Shown piece after piece: positions 8,038 through 17,019 of a stretch of 64,000 nt of DNA. The DNA lies in the NCBI GenBank assembly GCA_963844235.1, contig CAWJNF010000005.1, positions 806,001 through 870,000 on the forward strand, given 5' to 3'. A model generated the notes under the pieces. That model was given only the letters and a program-made list of their open reading frames with translations. It was not told the origin of the DNA and did not search any database. The DNA comes from CAWJNF01 sp963844235 (GTDB lineage: Bacteria > Actinomycetota > Thermoleophilia > Gaiellales > Gaiellaceae). The position numbers were made by a program, and so were the translations under genes. The number at the start of each line of letters is the position of its first letter. The first letter of the stretch is position 1.

Positions 8038-9624
8038 GTGAGCGAGCGTCCGCGAGTCCTGGTCCGCGAACGCATCGCCGAGGCGGGCGTCGACCTGCTG
8101 CGGACCCGCTTCGACGTCGACGTCGATCTCGACGGCGCGCTCGAGGAACGCATCGGAGCATACGACGGGCTCATCGTTCGCAGCGCGACCAAGGTGACGG
8201 CGGACCTGCTCGAGCAGGCCGCGCGGCTTCGCGTGATCGGCCGGGCGGGCGTCGGGGTCGACAACGTGGACGTCGACGCGGCGACGAAACGCGGCATTCT
8301 CGTCGTCAACGCGCCGGAGTCCACCGTCGTCTCGGCGGCCGAGCACGCCATCGGGCTCCTTCTGGCGCTGGCACGCTCGATCCCGCAGGCGCACGCCGCG
8401 CTGAAGGACGGACGGTGGGAGCGCTCCCGCTTCGCGGGGATCGAGCTGGCCGAGAAGACGCTCGGCGTCGTCGGCTTCGGCCGTATCGGCCAGCAGGTAG
8501 CCCGGCGGGCCCGCGGCCTGGCGATGCACGTCGTCGCCTACGACCCGTTCGTCGCGCCCGAGCGCATGCGCGAGGCGGGCGTGGAGCACGTTGCCTCGCT
8601 CGAGGGGCTGCTCGAGGTGTCGGACTTCGTGACCCTGCACACCGCGCTCACGGCCGAGTCGCGAAACCTGATCGGGGTTCGCGAGCTCGAGCTCGCGAAG
8701 GCCGGAGTCCGCATCGTCAACGCGGCACGGGGCGAGCTCGTGGACGAGGCGGCGCTGATCGAGGCGCTGCGCTCGGGGCGTGTCGCCGGTGCGGCGCTCG
8801 ACACCTTCGGGCAGGAGCCGTACTCGGGGCCGCTGCTCGAGCTCGACAACGTCGTCCTGACTCCCCATCTCGGCGCCTCGACCCAGGAGGCACAGGATCG
8901 GGCCGGCGTGATCGTCGCGGAGCAGGTCGCCGCGGTCCTCGAGGGACGGCTCGCGTCGAACGCCGTCAACGTTCCGGCGATCGCTCCCGAGGAGCTCGCG
9001 TTCCTCGGGCCCTTCCTGCCGCTCGCTTCGATGCTCGGCGAGCTCGCGTTCGAGCTCGCCGGCGGGGCCGTCGAGCGGCTCGAGTTCGCCCATCACGGCG
9101 AGCTCGCCGAGCACGACACCCGCCTTCTCACCCTCGCCGCGTTGAAGGGTGCTCTGAGCGGCCGCTTCGAGGAGCCCGTCAACGAGGTCAACGCGCCCGT
9201 GGTAGCCCGGGAGCGCGGAATCGAGGTTCGCGAGGAGAGCGCCCGCGCCTCGCGCGACTTCACGAACCTGATCCAGGCGACCGCGGTGGCCGGCCCGCGC
9301 GAGGTCGTCGTCGCCGGGACGACCATCGGCGCCGATCACCGCGCCCGGCTCGTGCACGCGCTCGGCTACGAGATCGAGATCGAGCTGGAGCCGCACATGG
9401 TCTTCGTCATCAACGCGGATCAGCCGGGCCGCATCGGCCGCGTCGGCACCATGCTCGGCGAGGGCGGCGTCAACATCGCCACGATGGCCGTCTCCCGCAA
9501 CAAGCCGGGCGGCAACGCGCTCATGGTGCTGACCGTCGACACGCCGCTCCCCGCAGAGCTGTCCGCGGCGCTCGTCGCCGAGCCAGGCCTCCTGGACGTC
9601 CGCATGATCACGCTGTCGGCGTGA
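8038..9624 (+). CDS. serA: D-3-phosphoglycerate dehydrogenase, ACT-domain form
   Basis: First step of serine biosynthesis: NAD-dependent oxidation of 3-phosphoglycerate. 528 aa, matching the long type-1 PGDH of actinobacteria. Visible order: N-terminal substrate domain, Rossmann GVVGFGRIGQQVA, catalytic Arg/Glu/His regions (NAARGELVDEAAL, HLGASTQEAQ), an intervening ASB-type domain, and a C-terminal ACT domain (FVINADQPGRIGRVGTMLG) likely sensing serine. GTG at 8038 was chosen as it gives the SERPRVLVRE N-terminus. Its last bases overlap the next gene (GTGA). Confidence 0.96.
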   Translation: MSERPRVLVRERIAEAGVDLLRTRFDVDVDLDGALEERIGAYDGLIVRSATKVTADLLEQAARLRVIGRAGVGVDNVDVDAATKRGILVVNAPESTVVSAAEHAIGLLLALARSIPQAHAALKDGRWERSRFAGIELAEKTLGVVGFGRIGQQVARRARGLAMHVVAYDPFVAPERMREAGVEHVASLEGLLEVSDFVTLHTALTAESRNLIGVRELELAKAGVRIVNAARGELVDEAALIEALRSGRVAGAALDTFGQEPYSGPLLELDNVVLTPHLGASTQEAQDRAGVIVAEQVAAVLEGRLASNAVNVPAIAPEELAFLGPFLPLASMLGELAFELAGGAVERLEFAHHGELAEHDTRLLTLAALKGALSGRFEEPVNEVNAPVVARERGIEVREESARASRDFTNLIQATAVAGPREVVVAGTTIGADHRARLVHALGYEIEIELEPHMVFVINADQPGRIGRVGTMLGEGGVNIATMAVSRNKPGGNALMVLTVDTPLPAELSAALVAEPGLLDVRMITLSA

Positions 9625-10109
9625 TCCGCCAGCCCCTCCCGGAGCCCGTCGCCCGCGTCGCCCGGTTCCTGGCCGAGGCGAAGGCGGAGGCCCGCCTGCA
9701 GGAGTTCCGCTCGGGAACGCCCACGGCGACCGACGCCGCCGGCGCGATCGGCTGCGAGCTCGACCAGATCGTCAAGTCGCTCGTCTTCCTCTGTGACGGC
9801 AAGCCGGTTCTCGCGCTGGTACCGGGCTCGCGCCGCGCCGACCCCGGCAAGATCGCGGCCATCGTGGGCGCCACCTCGGCGCGGATGGCCCCGGCCGGTG
9901 TCGTGCGCGAGACGACCGGCTACCAGTTGGGCGGCGTCGCGCCGTTCGCCTTGCCCAAGATCGGGCGAATCCTCGTCGACCGGACGCTGCTCGGCTGGAG
10001 CGTCGTCTGGGCCGGCGCCGGCTCCGATCGCCACATGGCAGGCCTCGCGCCGTCGGAGCTCGTCCGGCTCACGCGCGCCGAGTCGGTCGACGCATGTGCA
10101 GACTCCTGA
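9621..10109 (+). CDS. YbaK/ProX-type aminoacyl-tRNA deacylase
   Basis: Trans-acting editing domain that hydrolyses mischarged aminoacyl-tRNA (Cys- or Ala-tRNA(Pro) in characterised relatives). 162 aa, one domain. Features: EFRSGTPTATDAAGAIGC, then QIVKSLVFLCDGKPVLALVPGSRR with the family's conserved Lys, and TGYQLGGVAPFALP, the glycine-rich active-site loop. GTG start overlaps the serA stop by four bases. Substrate specificity cannot be read from sequence. Confidence 0.9.
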   Translation: MIRQPLPEPVARVARFLAEAKAEARLQEFRSGTPTATDAAGAIGCELDQIVKSLVFLCDGKPVLALVPGSRRADPGKIAAIVGATSARMAPAGVVRETTGYQLGGVAPFALPKIGRILVDRTLLGWSVVWAGAGSDRHMAGLAPSELVRLTRAESVDACADS

Positions 10110-10171
10110 CGGGGTCAAGTCTTGCAAACGCACATAAGCCGCCCGTCCGGGCGAGCGAAAGACCCGCCCGT

Positions 10172-10177
10172 TAGACT
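10172..10177 (+). promoter_or_regulatory. -10 box of a leaderless promoter (ilvE)
   Basis: TAGACT begins exactly 12 nt before the ATG at 10184; no Shine-Dalgarno between. Confidence 0.55.
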
Positions 10178-10183
10178 CCGGCC

Positions 10184-11119
10184 ATGGAGCCCACCGAGAA
10201 GATCTGGCTGAACGGCGAGCTCGTCGACTGGGACGACGCGACCATCCACGTCGGCGCGCACGGCCTCCACTACGGCTCCGGCGTATTCGAGGGCATTCGT
10301 TGCTACGAGACGCCGCGCGGGCCCGCGGTGTTCAGGCTGACCGACCACATCAAGCGGCTCGAGATGTCCGCCCGCCTGATCTATATGACGCTGCCCTACT
10401 CGGTCGACGAGCTGATCTCGGCGACCCACGAGCTTCTCTCCGTGAACGGCCTACCGGCGTGCTACATCCGGCCGATCGCGTTCTACGGCTACGGCACGCT
10501 CGGGGTGCCGCCCCGCGAGAACCCTGTCTACGTCGCGATCATGAGCTGGCCGTGGGGCACGTACCTCGGCGCCGAGGCGCTGGAGAAGGGGATCCGCGCC
10601 AAGATCTCGACCTGGCGACGGGTGGGGCCGAACACGATCCCGCACGCGGCCAAGGCGACCGGCGTCTACCTGAACTCCATGCTCGCGGTCATGGAGGCGA
10701 ACCGCGCCGGGTACGAGGAGGCGCTGCTCTTGACCGAGGACGGCTACGTGGGCGACGGCTCCGGCGAGAACATCTTCGTCGTCAAGGACGGCGTGATCAC
10801 CACCCCCGACCTGTCCGCATCGATCCTGCAAGGGGTGACGCGGCTCGCCGTCATCCAGATCGCCCGCGACCTCGGCTACGAGCTGCGCGAGAAGCCGCTC
10901 ATCCGCACCGACCTCTACATGGCCGACGAGCTCTTCATGACGGGAACGGCGGCCGAGGTGACGCCGATCCGCGCCGTCGACGACGTCGAGATCGGCGATC
11001 CCGGGCCGCTCACGAAGGCGATCCAGGAGACGTACCTGAAGACGGTCGCGGGCCAGGTGGAGCGCTACGCCGAGTGGCTCGAGCACGTCCCCAAGCCCTC
11101 GCCGGTCCCGGGCAGCTGA
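10184..11119 (+). CDS. ilvE: Branched-chain amino acid aminotransferase
   Basis: Fold-type IV PLP enzyme performing the last step of Ile/Leu/Val synthesis (or the first of breakdown). 311 aa, close to E. coli IlvE. The opening IWLNGELVDWDDA, GSGVFEGIRCYE, the Tyr/Arg substrate positions in YIRPIAFYGYG, the PLP-Lys in HAAKATGVYLNSM (Lys ~157), EALLLTEDGYVGDGSGENIF and the TGTAAEVTPI phosphate-binding loop are all present. Starts as a leaderless-type gene. Its stop overlaps the CTG proposed as start of the following aminotransferase. Confidence 0.96.
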   Translation: MEPTEKIWLNGELVDWDDATIHVGAHGLHYGSGVFEGIRCYETPRGPAVFRLTDHIKRLEMSARLIYMTLPYSVDELISATHELLSVNGLPACYIRPIAFYGYGTLGVPPRENPVYVAIMSWPWGTYLGAEALEKGIRAKISTWRRVGPNTIPHAAKATGVYLNSMLAVMEANRAGYEEALLLTEDGYVGDGSGENIFVVKDGVITTPDLSASILQGVTRLAVIQIARDLGYELREKPLIRTDLYMADELFMTGTAAEVTPIRAVDDVEIGDPGPLTKAIQETYLKTVAGQVERYAEWLEHVPKPSPVPGS

Positions 11120-12252
11120 CGCCCTCGGGCGAGCCGATCCCGCTCTCGCGCCCTTGGGTTGGTGCGCGAGAAGAGGAGCTCGTGCTCGAGGCGCTCCGCT
11201 CCGGACGGCTCGCGCTCGGGCCTATGATCGACCGCTTCGAGCACGCCCTCGCCGAGCGGGTCGGTGCGCCCTTCGTGGCCGCGGTCTCGAGCGGCACGGC
11301 GGGGCTGCACCTCTGCGCCCGGCTCGCCGGTCTCGGGCCCGGCGACGAGGCGATCACCTCGCCGTTCTCGTTCGTCGCCTCGGCGAACTGCATTCTCTAC
11401 GAGGGCGCGATGCCGGTCTTCGCCGACGTCGACCCGGTGACGCTGAACCTCGACCCGGCGGCGGTGGAGGCGGCGATCACGGAGCGGACGAAGGCGATAC
11501 TCGCCGTCGACATCTTCGGCTTCCCCTGTGAGCTCGAAGTCCTGCGCGAGCTCGCCGAGCGGCACGGGCTGGCGCTGATCGAGGACGCTTGCGAGGCGCT
11601 CGGCGCCGAGTACCGCGGGCGGCCGATCGGCTCCTACGAGCATCCGGCCGTCTTCGCCTTCTACCCGAACAAGCAGGTGACGACCGGGGAGGGGGGTGCG
11701 ATCGCCGTCCACTCGGAGGCGGAATGGCGGCTGCTGAAGAGCCTCGCGAACCAGGGCCGCGCCGATTCGGGCGGCTGGCTCGAGCATGCGCGGTTCGGCT
11801 ACAACTACCGCCTCGACGACCTCTCCGCCGCGGTGGGGCTCGCCCAGGTCGAGAAGCTCGACGAGATCCTCGCCCTCAGATCGGCGGCCGCGACCCGCTA
11901 CGGCGAGCTGCTCGGCTCGCTCGACGGCGTCGAGCCGCTCTGTCCCGACGACGTGGAACACCGGCGCTCGTGGTTCGTGTACCCCGTCCGGCTGCCGGCG
12001 GCGAGCGACCGCGAGCGGGTGATCGCGCGTCTGGCCGAGAGCGGGATCGGCACCGCGCGCTACCTGCCCTCGATCCACCTGCAGCCGTACATGCGTGAGC
12101 GGTTCGGCTACCGCGAGGGCATGCTGCCGGTCTCGGAGGCGGCGAGCCGGCGTCTGCTCGCGCTGCCGTTCTTCACCGGGATCGCCCCCGCTCAGCAGGA
12201 GCGAGTCGTCGCTGCTCTGTCCGAGGCGCTCGCAGGCGAAGAGGGCGGATAG
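11116..12252 (+). CDS. DegT/DnrJ/EryC1-family aminotransferase
   Basis: Fold-type I PLP enzyme that usually aminates keto-sugars for glycans or antibiotics. 378 aa from the proposed CTG. Diagnostic stretches: IPLSRPWVGAREEE, AVSSGTAGLHL, ITSPFSFVASANC, LIEDACEALGAEYRG and the PLP-Lys in FYPNKQVTTGEGG (Lys ~186). No ATG/GTG/TTG lies at the homologous N-terminus: CTG at 11116 overlaps the ilvE stop (CTGA), while an in-frame GTG at 11074 inside ilvE is the only normal alternative. Sugar substrate unknown; no other nucleotide-sugar genes are nearby. Confidence 0.9.
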   Translation: MTPSGEPIPLSRPWVGAREEELVLEALRSGRLALGPMIDRFEHALAERVGAPFVAAVSSGTAGLHLCARLAGLGPGDEAITSPFSFVASANCILYEGAMPVFADVDPVTLNLDPAAVEAAITERTKAILAVDIFGFPCELEVLRELAERHGLALIEDACEALGAEYRGRPIGSYEHPAVFAFYPNKQVTTGEGGAIAVHSEAEWRLLKSLANQGRADSGGWLEHARFGYNYRLDDLSAAVGLAQVEKLDEILALRSAAATRYGELLGSLDGVEPLCPDDVEHRRSWFVYPVRLPAASDRERVIARLAESGIGTARYLPSIHLQPYMRERFGYREGMLPVSEAASRRLLALPFFTGIAPAQQERVVAALSEALAGEEGG

Positions 12253-12298
12253 GGCGCCCGGCCCGCCGACGCGCGTCGCAGTGCGATAATCCGGCGTC

Positions 12299-12697
12299 AT
12301 GGCGGACGCGCCCAAGATGGTCTTCCTCGGGTTCGGCAAGTACGTGCGCTCCGACCACATCTACGCGCTCGAGCCGATCACCGACGAACGGCGTGGCTCC
12401 GGACGCCGGACGCTCGTCTGGGTGGTGGGGATCGAGGAGCCGATCGTGGCATCGCGCACCGAGCGCACGATCCTCGTCGACATGGGGCAGCGGGATGCGA
12501 TGGTCTCGGGGCTCGTCGACCAGGCGGTCGCTCTGGCCGAGCGCGTGGCGGCCGACGCCGAGCGCGCCGGCCCGTTGCTGCGCCGCTCGATCAAGGCCGA
12601 GGCGGGCGTCGATCTCGACGAGCTAGCCCGCCACGCGCGCCGCCTGCTGGAGGCGACCGCCATGCCGGGCGGGGCCGAGCGGCTCTTCGAGGAGTGA
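12299..12697 (+). CDS. Small protein with RemA/DUF370-like N-terminal half
   Basis: 132 aa. The first ~60 residues (VFLGFGKYVRSDHIYALEPI and EPIVASRTERTILVDM) resemble the DUF370/RemA fold of small DNA-binding or regulatory proteins; this is a pattern judgement. The second half is an Ala/Arg-rich amphipathic helix region of unknown role. An ATAAT-type box (GATAAT, 12285-12290) precedes the ATG by nine bases, suggesting a very short or absent leader. Its stop overlaps the GTG of the DNA glycosylase gene by four bases. Confidence 0.65.
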   Translation: MADAPKMVFLGFGKYVRSDHIYALEPITDERRGSGRRTLVWVVGIEEPIVASRTERTILVDMGQRDAMVSGLVDQAVALAERVAADAERAGPLLRRSIKAEAGVDLDELARHARRLLEATAMPGGAERLFEE

Positions 12698-13287
12698 AGC
12701 GGGCTCCCGGCACACTGCGCCGGGACTTCTTCGCGCGCTCGGTCCACGAGGTCGCTCCAGAGCTCATCGGCTGCACGCTGCTCGTCGACGGCGTGGGCGG
12801 GCGCATCGTCGAGGTCGAAGCCTACGACCCGACCGACCCCGCGAGCCACAGCTATCGCGGCGAGACGACGAGGACGCGGTCGATGTTCGGTCCTCCCGGC
12901 CACGTCTACGTCTACCGCTCGTACGGGATCCACTGGTGCGCGAACCTCGTCTGTGCAGGCGCCTCGGCCGCCCTCGTCCGGGCGCTCGAGCCGACGCAAG
13001 GCATCGAGACGATGGCGGGCCGGCGTGGCACGAGCGACGAGCGCCTCCTCTGCGCCGGGCCGGGACGCCTCTGCCAGGCGCTCGGCGTCACCGGCGAGCA
13101 CGACGGCCAGGCGCTCGACGAGCCGCCGTTCGCCGTGCTCGACGGCGCCGGGAGGGTCGAGCTCGTGCGCGGCGCGCGGGTCGGGATCACACGAGCGACC
13201 GAGCTCCCGTGGCGCTACTGCGAGCGCGGAAGCCGCTTCCTGTCGCGGCCGATCTCGGGAGCTCCTACGACCCGACCCAGAGCGTGA
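12694..13287 (+). CDS. mpg: 3-methyladenine DNA glycosylase (AAG/MPG family)
   Basis: Excises alkylated purines in base-excision repair. 197 aa, typical of bacterial AAG. Visible motifs: DFFARSVHEVAPELIGCTL, the catalytic Glu in IVEVEAYDP, SHSYRGETTRTRSMFGPPGHVYVYRSYGIH split as SHSYRGET and FGPPGHVYVYRSYG with the DNA-intercalating Tyr, and GPGRLCQALGV. GTG start with a GTGA overlap to the upstream gene. The last 23 bp overlap the convergent PBP gene. Confidence 0.95.
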   Translation: MKRAPGTLRRDFFARSVHEVAPELIGCTLLVDGVGGRIVEVEAYDPTDPASHSYRGETTRTRSMFGPPGHVYVYRSYGIHWCANLVCAGASAALVRALEPTQGIETMAGRRGTSDERLLCAGPGRLCQALGVTGEHDGQALDEPPFAVLDGAGRVELVRGARVGITRATELPWRYCERGSRFLSRPISGAPTTRPRA

Positions 13288-15721
13288 TCGTCTCGTCGAG
13301 CGAGATACCCCGGCCGGGGATCGGGAGCTGGCTCTCGATCACGCCCGGCTCACCGCGCGTCAGCGCCTGCACCACCGCCTCGAGGTCGTTCTCCTCCAGC
13401 CGTTCGAGCGCCTGGGGCAGCGTGAGCCCGACGAGACGAGGGACGACTCCCACATTGCCGCCGGGCAAGGGCTTGGCGGCGATGAGCGTGACGCTGTCGA
13501 GCGCGCCCAGCGTCCCGCCCGCCGGCTCCTGGGAGATCACGACGCCGGCCTTCTGACCGGGCCGGAGCACGTCGTACAGCACGGTGGCGAAGAGCGGCTG
13601 GTCACGTAGGCGCGCGACCGCGTCCTCGACGGTTGCGCCGACGACATTCGGCACCTCCACCTCGTTCGGCTTGCAGGGCGCCGTCGGCGGCTCGAAGCCA
13701 CTGAAGAAGACGATCGTGTGGACGTCCTTGCACTGCCCGTTGTCGCGCATGAGCTCGCCGTCGCGGTTCACGATCGAGAGCGCCGTCGCGTACGGGTACG
13801 ACGGTTGCGGGAAGGCCAGCGGCTGCGGCGTGTACCCCTTCGCGCCTCGCATGTACTCGAACGCGCTCTTCGTGAAAGTCTTGAAGATGGCCGCCGGATA
13901 CGTTCCGCCGGCGACGGGCCTGCCGCCGAACTCGCGCAGCATGGGTTGCAGCCGATCCGGATAGCCGACCCATACCGCGACCGCGAGCTGGGGGGTGAAC
14001 CCGACGAACCAGGCGTCGCCGTACTGCTCGGTCGTCCCGGTCTTGCCGGCAACCGCCCGGTCGTCGAGCGCGGCACGCGTGCCCGTGCCCGTGCGGACGA
14101 CGTCCTGGAGGATGGACGTGATCATCGCGTCGACGTTCTCGTCGAGGATGCGGCGCCCGACCGGCGAGTTGAGCTCGAGGCGATCGCCGTCCTCGACCGC
14201 TCGAACGGCGCGCGGCAGGTTCCCGAGCACCGAGCCGTCTACCCGCACGCCGCCGTTCGCGAGCGTCGAGAACGCACGTGCCATCTCGAGCGGGTTGACG
14301 GCCTCCGCTCCGAGCCCGATGGCGAGGAAGCTGTCGAGCGGGCTCTGGATGCCGAGCCGGTGCGCCATTCGGACGATGTTCTGCGGGCCGAGCTGCGCCG
14401 TCAGCTGCGCGTACACGGTGTTGTCGGACTCGACGGTCGCCTCCCGGAGATCGATCGTCCCGAGGTACTGGCCCTCGTAGTTGCGCACGGCCCAGAGCTT
14501 GTCGTCGAGCGAGATCACCTGTGGCCTCGACACGTAGGTCGTCGAGGGGGAGATCCCCTGCGCGAGCGCGGTCGCGAGCACGAACGGCTTGAAGGACGAG
14601 CCGGGCTGCCGTTCGCCCTGGACGGCGAGGTTGAACTGGCTCTTCGAGAAGCTCGTGCCGCCGATCATGGCGAGGATGTCGCCCGTGCGCGGATCGATGG
14701 CGACGAGCGCCGCCTGCGGCCCGTCCGGCTCTGGCAGCCACTTGTCGATCGCCTCGCGTGCCAGCCGTTGGATCTCGAGGTCGATCGTCGTGTGGACCTT
14801 GAGCCCGCCTCCGAAGACCTTGCCGGAGCCGTAGTACGGGATCAGCTGGCTCTTCACGTACTCGGCGAAGTACTGCGCCGGGCCGCGAGTACCCGGTAGA
14901 TGCACCTGGTCGGGGCTCGGCAGGGGCGCCTCGCGTGCCACGTCGTACTGCTCCCTGGTGATCAAGCCCTGGCCGAACATGAGGGTCAGCACCGTGTCCC
15001 GGCGGGCCTTGGCGGCCGTGGGGTTCGCGGTCGGGTCGTACGCGGTGGGGTTCACCGGGATTCCGGCGAGCAGCGCCGCCTCTGCGAGCGTGAGATCGCT
15101 CGCGTGCTTGTCGAAGTACACGCGGGCGGCCATGCCGATTCCGTAGGCCCCGTTGCCGAAGTAGATCGTGTTCAGGTAGGCGGTGAGGATCCGATCCTTC
15201 GACCAGCGGCGCTCGAGCTGCCACGCGAGGGCTGCCTCCTTGAGCTTCCGGCTGACGGTCCGCTCGGGCTTGATGTACGTGTTCTTGACGAACTGCTGCG
15301 TGATCGTCGAGCCGCCCTGGACGATCTCCTTGTTGCTTATGTCGGCCCACACTGCTCGGAAGATGCCGCGCAGGTCGACGCCGCGGTGCTCGTAGAAACG
15401 GCGGTCCTCCACGGCGACGATCGCCTGTTTCATGATGGGCGCGATCTCGTCGGAACCGAGGATCGTGCGGGCCTCGTCTCCGCGCAGCACCGCCAGGATC
15501 TTCCCGTCGGCGGCGTAGATGTAGCCGTTCTGCTCGACGCGGTTCTCCGAGTTGGCCGGGTCGATCGACGGGATATCCGAGGCGATGGCAGTCACGAAGC
15601 CGAAGGCGAAGGCCGCCACACCGCAGAGCCCCAGCACGGTGAGCAGGAGCAGGAGCCTGAGCTTGCGGATGCGGCGCCGGGGCCGCTTCGGCGCGGTGTC
15701 AGAGCGTCGTCGGCGGAGCAC
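13265..15721 (-). CDS. Class A penicillin-binding protein with two PASTA domains
   Basis: Bifunctional peptidoglycan glycosyltransferase/transpeptidase, 818 aa, anchored by one N-terminal helix (~21-46) after an Arg-rich cytoplasmic tail. GT51 domain: catalytic Glu105 in VEDRRFYEHRG, then GGSTITQQFVKN and RKLKEAALA. Transpeptidase domain: SxxK in PGSSFKP (~374), SDN in VESDNTVYAQ, and KTGTT (~559). Two C-terminal PASTA repeats (VEVPNVVGATVEDAV and VVPRLVGLTLPQAL) likely bind cell-wall muropeptides. GTG start with a minus-strand TAGAAT box 15 nt upstream. Overlaps mpg tail to tail by 23 bp. Confidence 0.95.
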   Translation of the reverse strand: MLRRRRSDTAPKRPRRRIRKLRLLLLLTVLGLCGVAAFAFGFVTAIASDIPSIDPANSENRVEQNGYIYAADGKILAVLRGDEARTILGSDEIAPIMKQAIVAVEDRRFYEHRGVDLRGIFRAVWADISNKEIVQGGSTITQQFVKNTYIKPERTVSRKLKEAALAWQLERRWSKDRILTAYLNTIYFGNGAYGIGMAARVYFDKHASDLTLAEAALLAGIPVNPTAYDPTANPTAAKARRDTVLTLMFGQGLITREQYDVAREAPLPSPDQVHLPGTRGPAQYFAEYVKSQLIPYYGSGKVFGGGLKVHTTIDLEIQRLAREAIDKWLPEPDGPQAALVAIDPRTGDILAMIGGTSFSKSQFNLAVQGERQPGSSFKPFVLATALAQGISPSTTYVSRPQVISLDDKLWAVRNYEGQYLGTIDLREATVESDNTVYAQLTAQLGPQNIVRMAHRLGIQSPLDSFLAIGLGAEAVNPLEMARAFSTLANGGVRVDGSVLGNLPRAVRAVEDGDRLELNSPVGRRILDENVDAMITSILQDVVRTGTGTRAALDDRAVAGKTGTTEQYGDAWFVGFTPQLAVAVWVGYPDRLQPMLREFGGRPVAGGTYPAAIFKTFTKSAFEYMRGAKGYTPQPLAFPQPSYPYATALSIVNRDGELMRDNGQCKDVHTIVFFSGFEPPTAPCKPNEVEVPNVVGATVEDAVARLRDQPLFATVLYDVLRPGQKAGVVISQEPAGGTLGALDSVTLIAAKPLPGGNVGVVPRLVGLTLPQALERLEENDLEAVVQALTRGEPGVIESQLPIPGRGISLDETITLWVGS

Positions 15722-15769
15722 GACCGCAAGATTCTACCGGCAGCTGCGGCCCGAGCCGCACTTGACGGA

Positions 15770-16453
15770 CTAGACCGGCTGCGCGACGGCGAACGGGTCG
15801 GTGGTGGGCGCGTCGACGCCGCCGTCCGCCTCGACGGTCACGGCTACGACCGATCCGGACGGCACGGGCTGCTCGACCGATACCACGGAAGTGTCCTCGC
15901 CGCCTTCGAAGATGCCGGCCGGCTGCGGCGGCGTGTCGCCCTCGATCACCCACACCTGGTAGTCCTTCCCCTCGGGAGCCGCTTCGAGACCCGTGAAGAG
16001 GAGCGCCGCCTGGCCGTCCTGGTCGACCACGAGCGTGCCGTTTGCGCCCTCGACCGGGATGTGGGTCGCGTTCTGGTCGGCCACCAGCGCGAGCACGTCG
16101 CGCTCGTCCGAGAGCTCGCCCGAGAGGGACGATGCCCAGATACCGACCCCGATCGCGATCCCGGCGGCTGCAGCCGCCGCCGCGGCGAGGGCGGGCGTGG
16201 TCCAGCGGCGCCGCAGCGGGACGACGTTGGGGCGCTCGGCGAGCGCAGCGGCCACGATCCGGTCGCCGAGATCGTGCGGCGGCGCGGGGCCCTCCGCGAG
16301 GTACGAGAGCGCCGCGGCGGCTTCCTGTAGCCCGCCGAGATCCTCCCGGCAGCGCGGGCAGTGCCGCAGGTGCTCCTCGTACGCCCGCTCCTCGTCGGGA
16401 TCGAGCGCGTTGAGCGCGTAGGCGGCGGTCAGCTCGTGGATCTCGGTTTCCAT
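15770..16453 (-). CDS. Anti-sigma factor, RskA-like
   Basis: 227 aa membrane-bound regulator that sequesters the ECF sigma factor encoded just upstream. N-terminal zinc-binding anti-sigma domain with HLRHCPRC (HxxxCxxC, ~28-38); one transmembrane helix (~85-108, Ala-rich); extracytoplasmic RskA domain with the typical KDYQVWVIEGDTPPQPAGIF stretch. The ATG at 16453 lies 25 bp inside the sigma gene, implying translational coupling. Expected to be degraded by regulated proteolysis to release the sigma factor (family knowledge). Confidence 0.92.
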   Translation of the reverse strand: METEIHELTAAYALNALDPDEERAYEEHLRHCPRCREDLGGLQEAAAALSYLAEGPAPPHDLGDRIVAAALAERPNVVPLRRRWTTPALAAAAAAAAGIAIGVGIWASSLSGELSDERDVLALVADQNATHIPVEGANGTLVVDQDGQAALLFTGLEAAPEGKDYQVWVIEGDTPPQPAGIFEGGEDTSVVSVEQPVPSGSVVAVTVEADGGVDAPTTDPFAVAQPV

Positions 16454-17019
16454 TGGTGCCCTTCCTGGGCGGCGTCGGCGAGCAGCTCGCGCATGCGCGT
16501 CAGGCCCGCGAACATCCGTGATTTGATCGTACCGAGCGGCTGGCCCAGCCTCTCCGCCAGCTCCGACTGTGTGAACCCGCCGTAGTACGCGAGCTCGAGC
16601 GCTTCGCGCTGCTGATCCGGAAGCTGCCGGAGGGCGGCCTGGACACGCTCGCGTTCGAACCGCAGCCAGGCGGTCTCGTCGGTGTCGTCGCCCGCCGGCT
16701 CGAGCGCCTCGTCGAGAGGCTCGGCGCGGCGCCGCTCCTCGCGCCGCACGAGATCCACGGCGCGCCGGTGAACGAGGGTCAGGATCCATGTGCTCGCCTT
16801 GGAGCGCTCGGGCACGAAACGGCCGGCCGATCTCCACACGGCGAGGAACCCCTCCTGGACGGCGTCCTCCGCGAGCGCCGGGTCTCGAAGCACGCGAAAG
16901 GCAAGGTTGTAGGCGACCCTCCCGTAGCGGTCGTAGAGCTCGGCCAGCGCCACGTGATCGGAGCGCGCAACCAGCGCGACGAGCGCTTCGTCCGAGAGGT
17001 GGGCGAGGTCCTTCGGCAT
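16429..17019 (-). CDS. ECF RNA polymerase sigma factor (SigK/SigL-like)
   Basis: 196 aa. Region 2 (ALAELYDRYGRVAYNLAF, DPALAEDAVQEGFLAVW) for -10 recognition and core binding, and region 4 (LRQLPDQQREALELAYYGG, SELAERLGQPLGTIKSRM) for -35 recognition. ATG at 17019 gives the PKDLAHLSDE N-terminus; longer frames upstream lack homology. Cotranscribed with the RskA-like anti-sigma gene. The divergent DUF4331-TPR-NicO cluster is a plausible target regulon, inferred from position only. Confidence 0.93.
   Translation of the reverse strand: MPKDLAHLSDEALVALVARSDHVALAELYDRYGRVAYNLAFRVLRDPALAEDAVQEGFLAVWRSAGRFVPERSKASTWILTLVHRRAVDLVRREERRRAEPLDEALEPAGDDTDETAWLRFERERVQAALRQLPDQQREALELAYYGGFTQSELAERLGQPLGTIKSRMFAGLTRMRELLADAAQEGHQWKPRSTS

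Noticed and set aside
8415..10109. Fusion of serA-frame sequence with the YbaK domain
   Set aside because: The long frame before 9621 is only the +1 shadow of serA; the YbaK protein starts at the GTG overlapping the serA stop.
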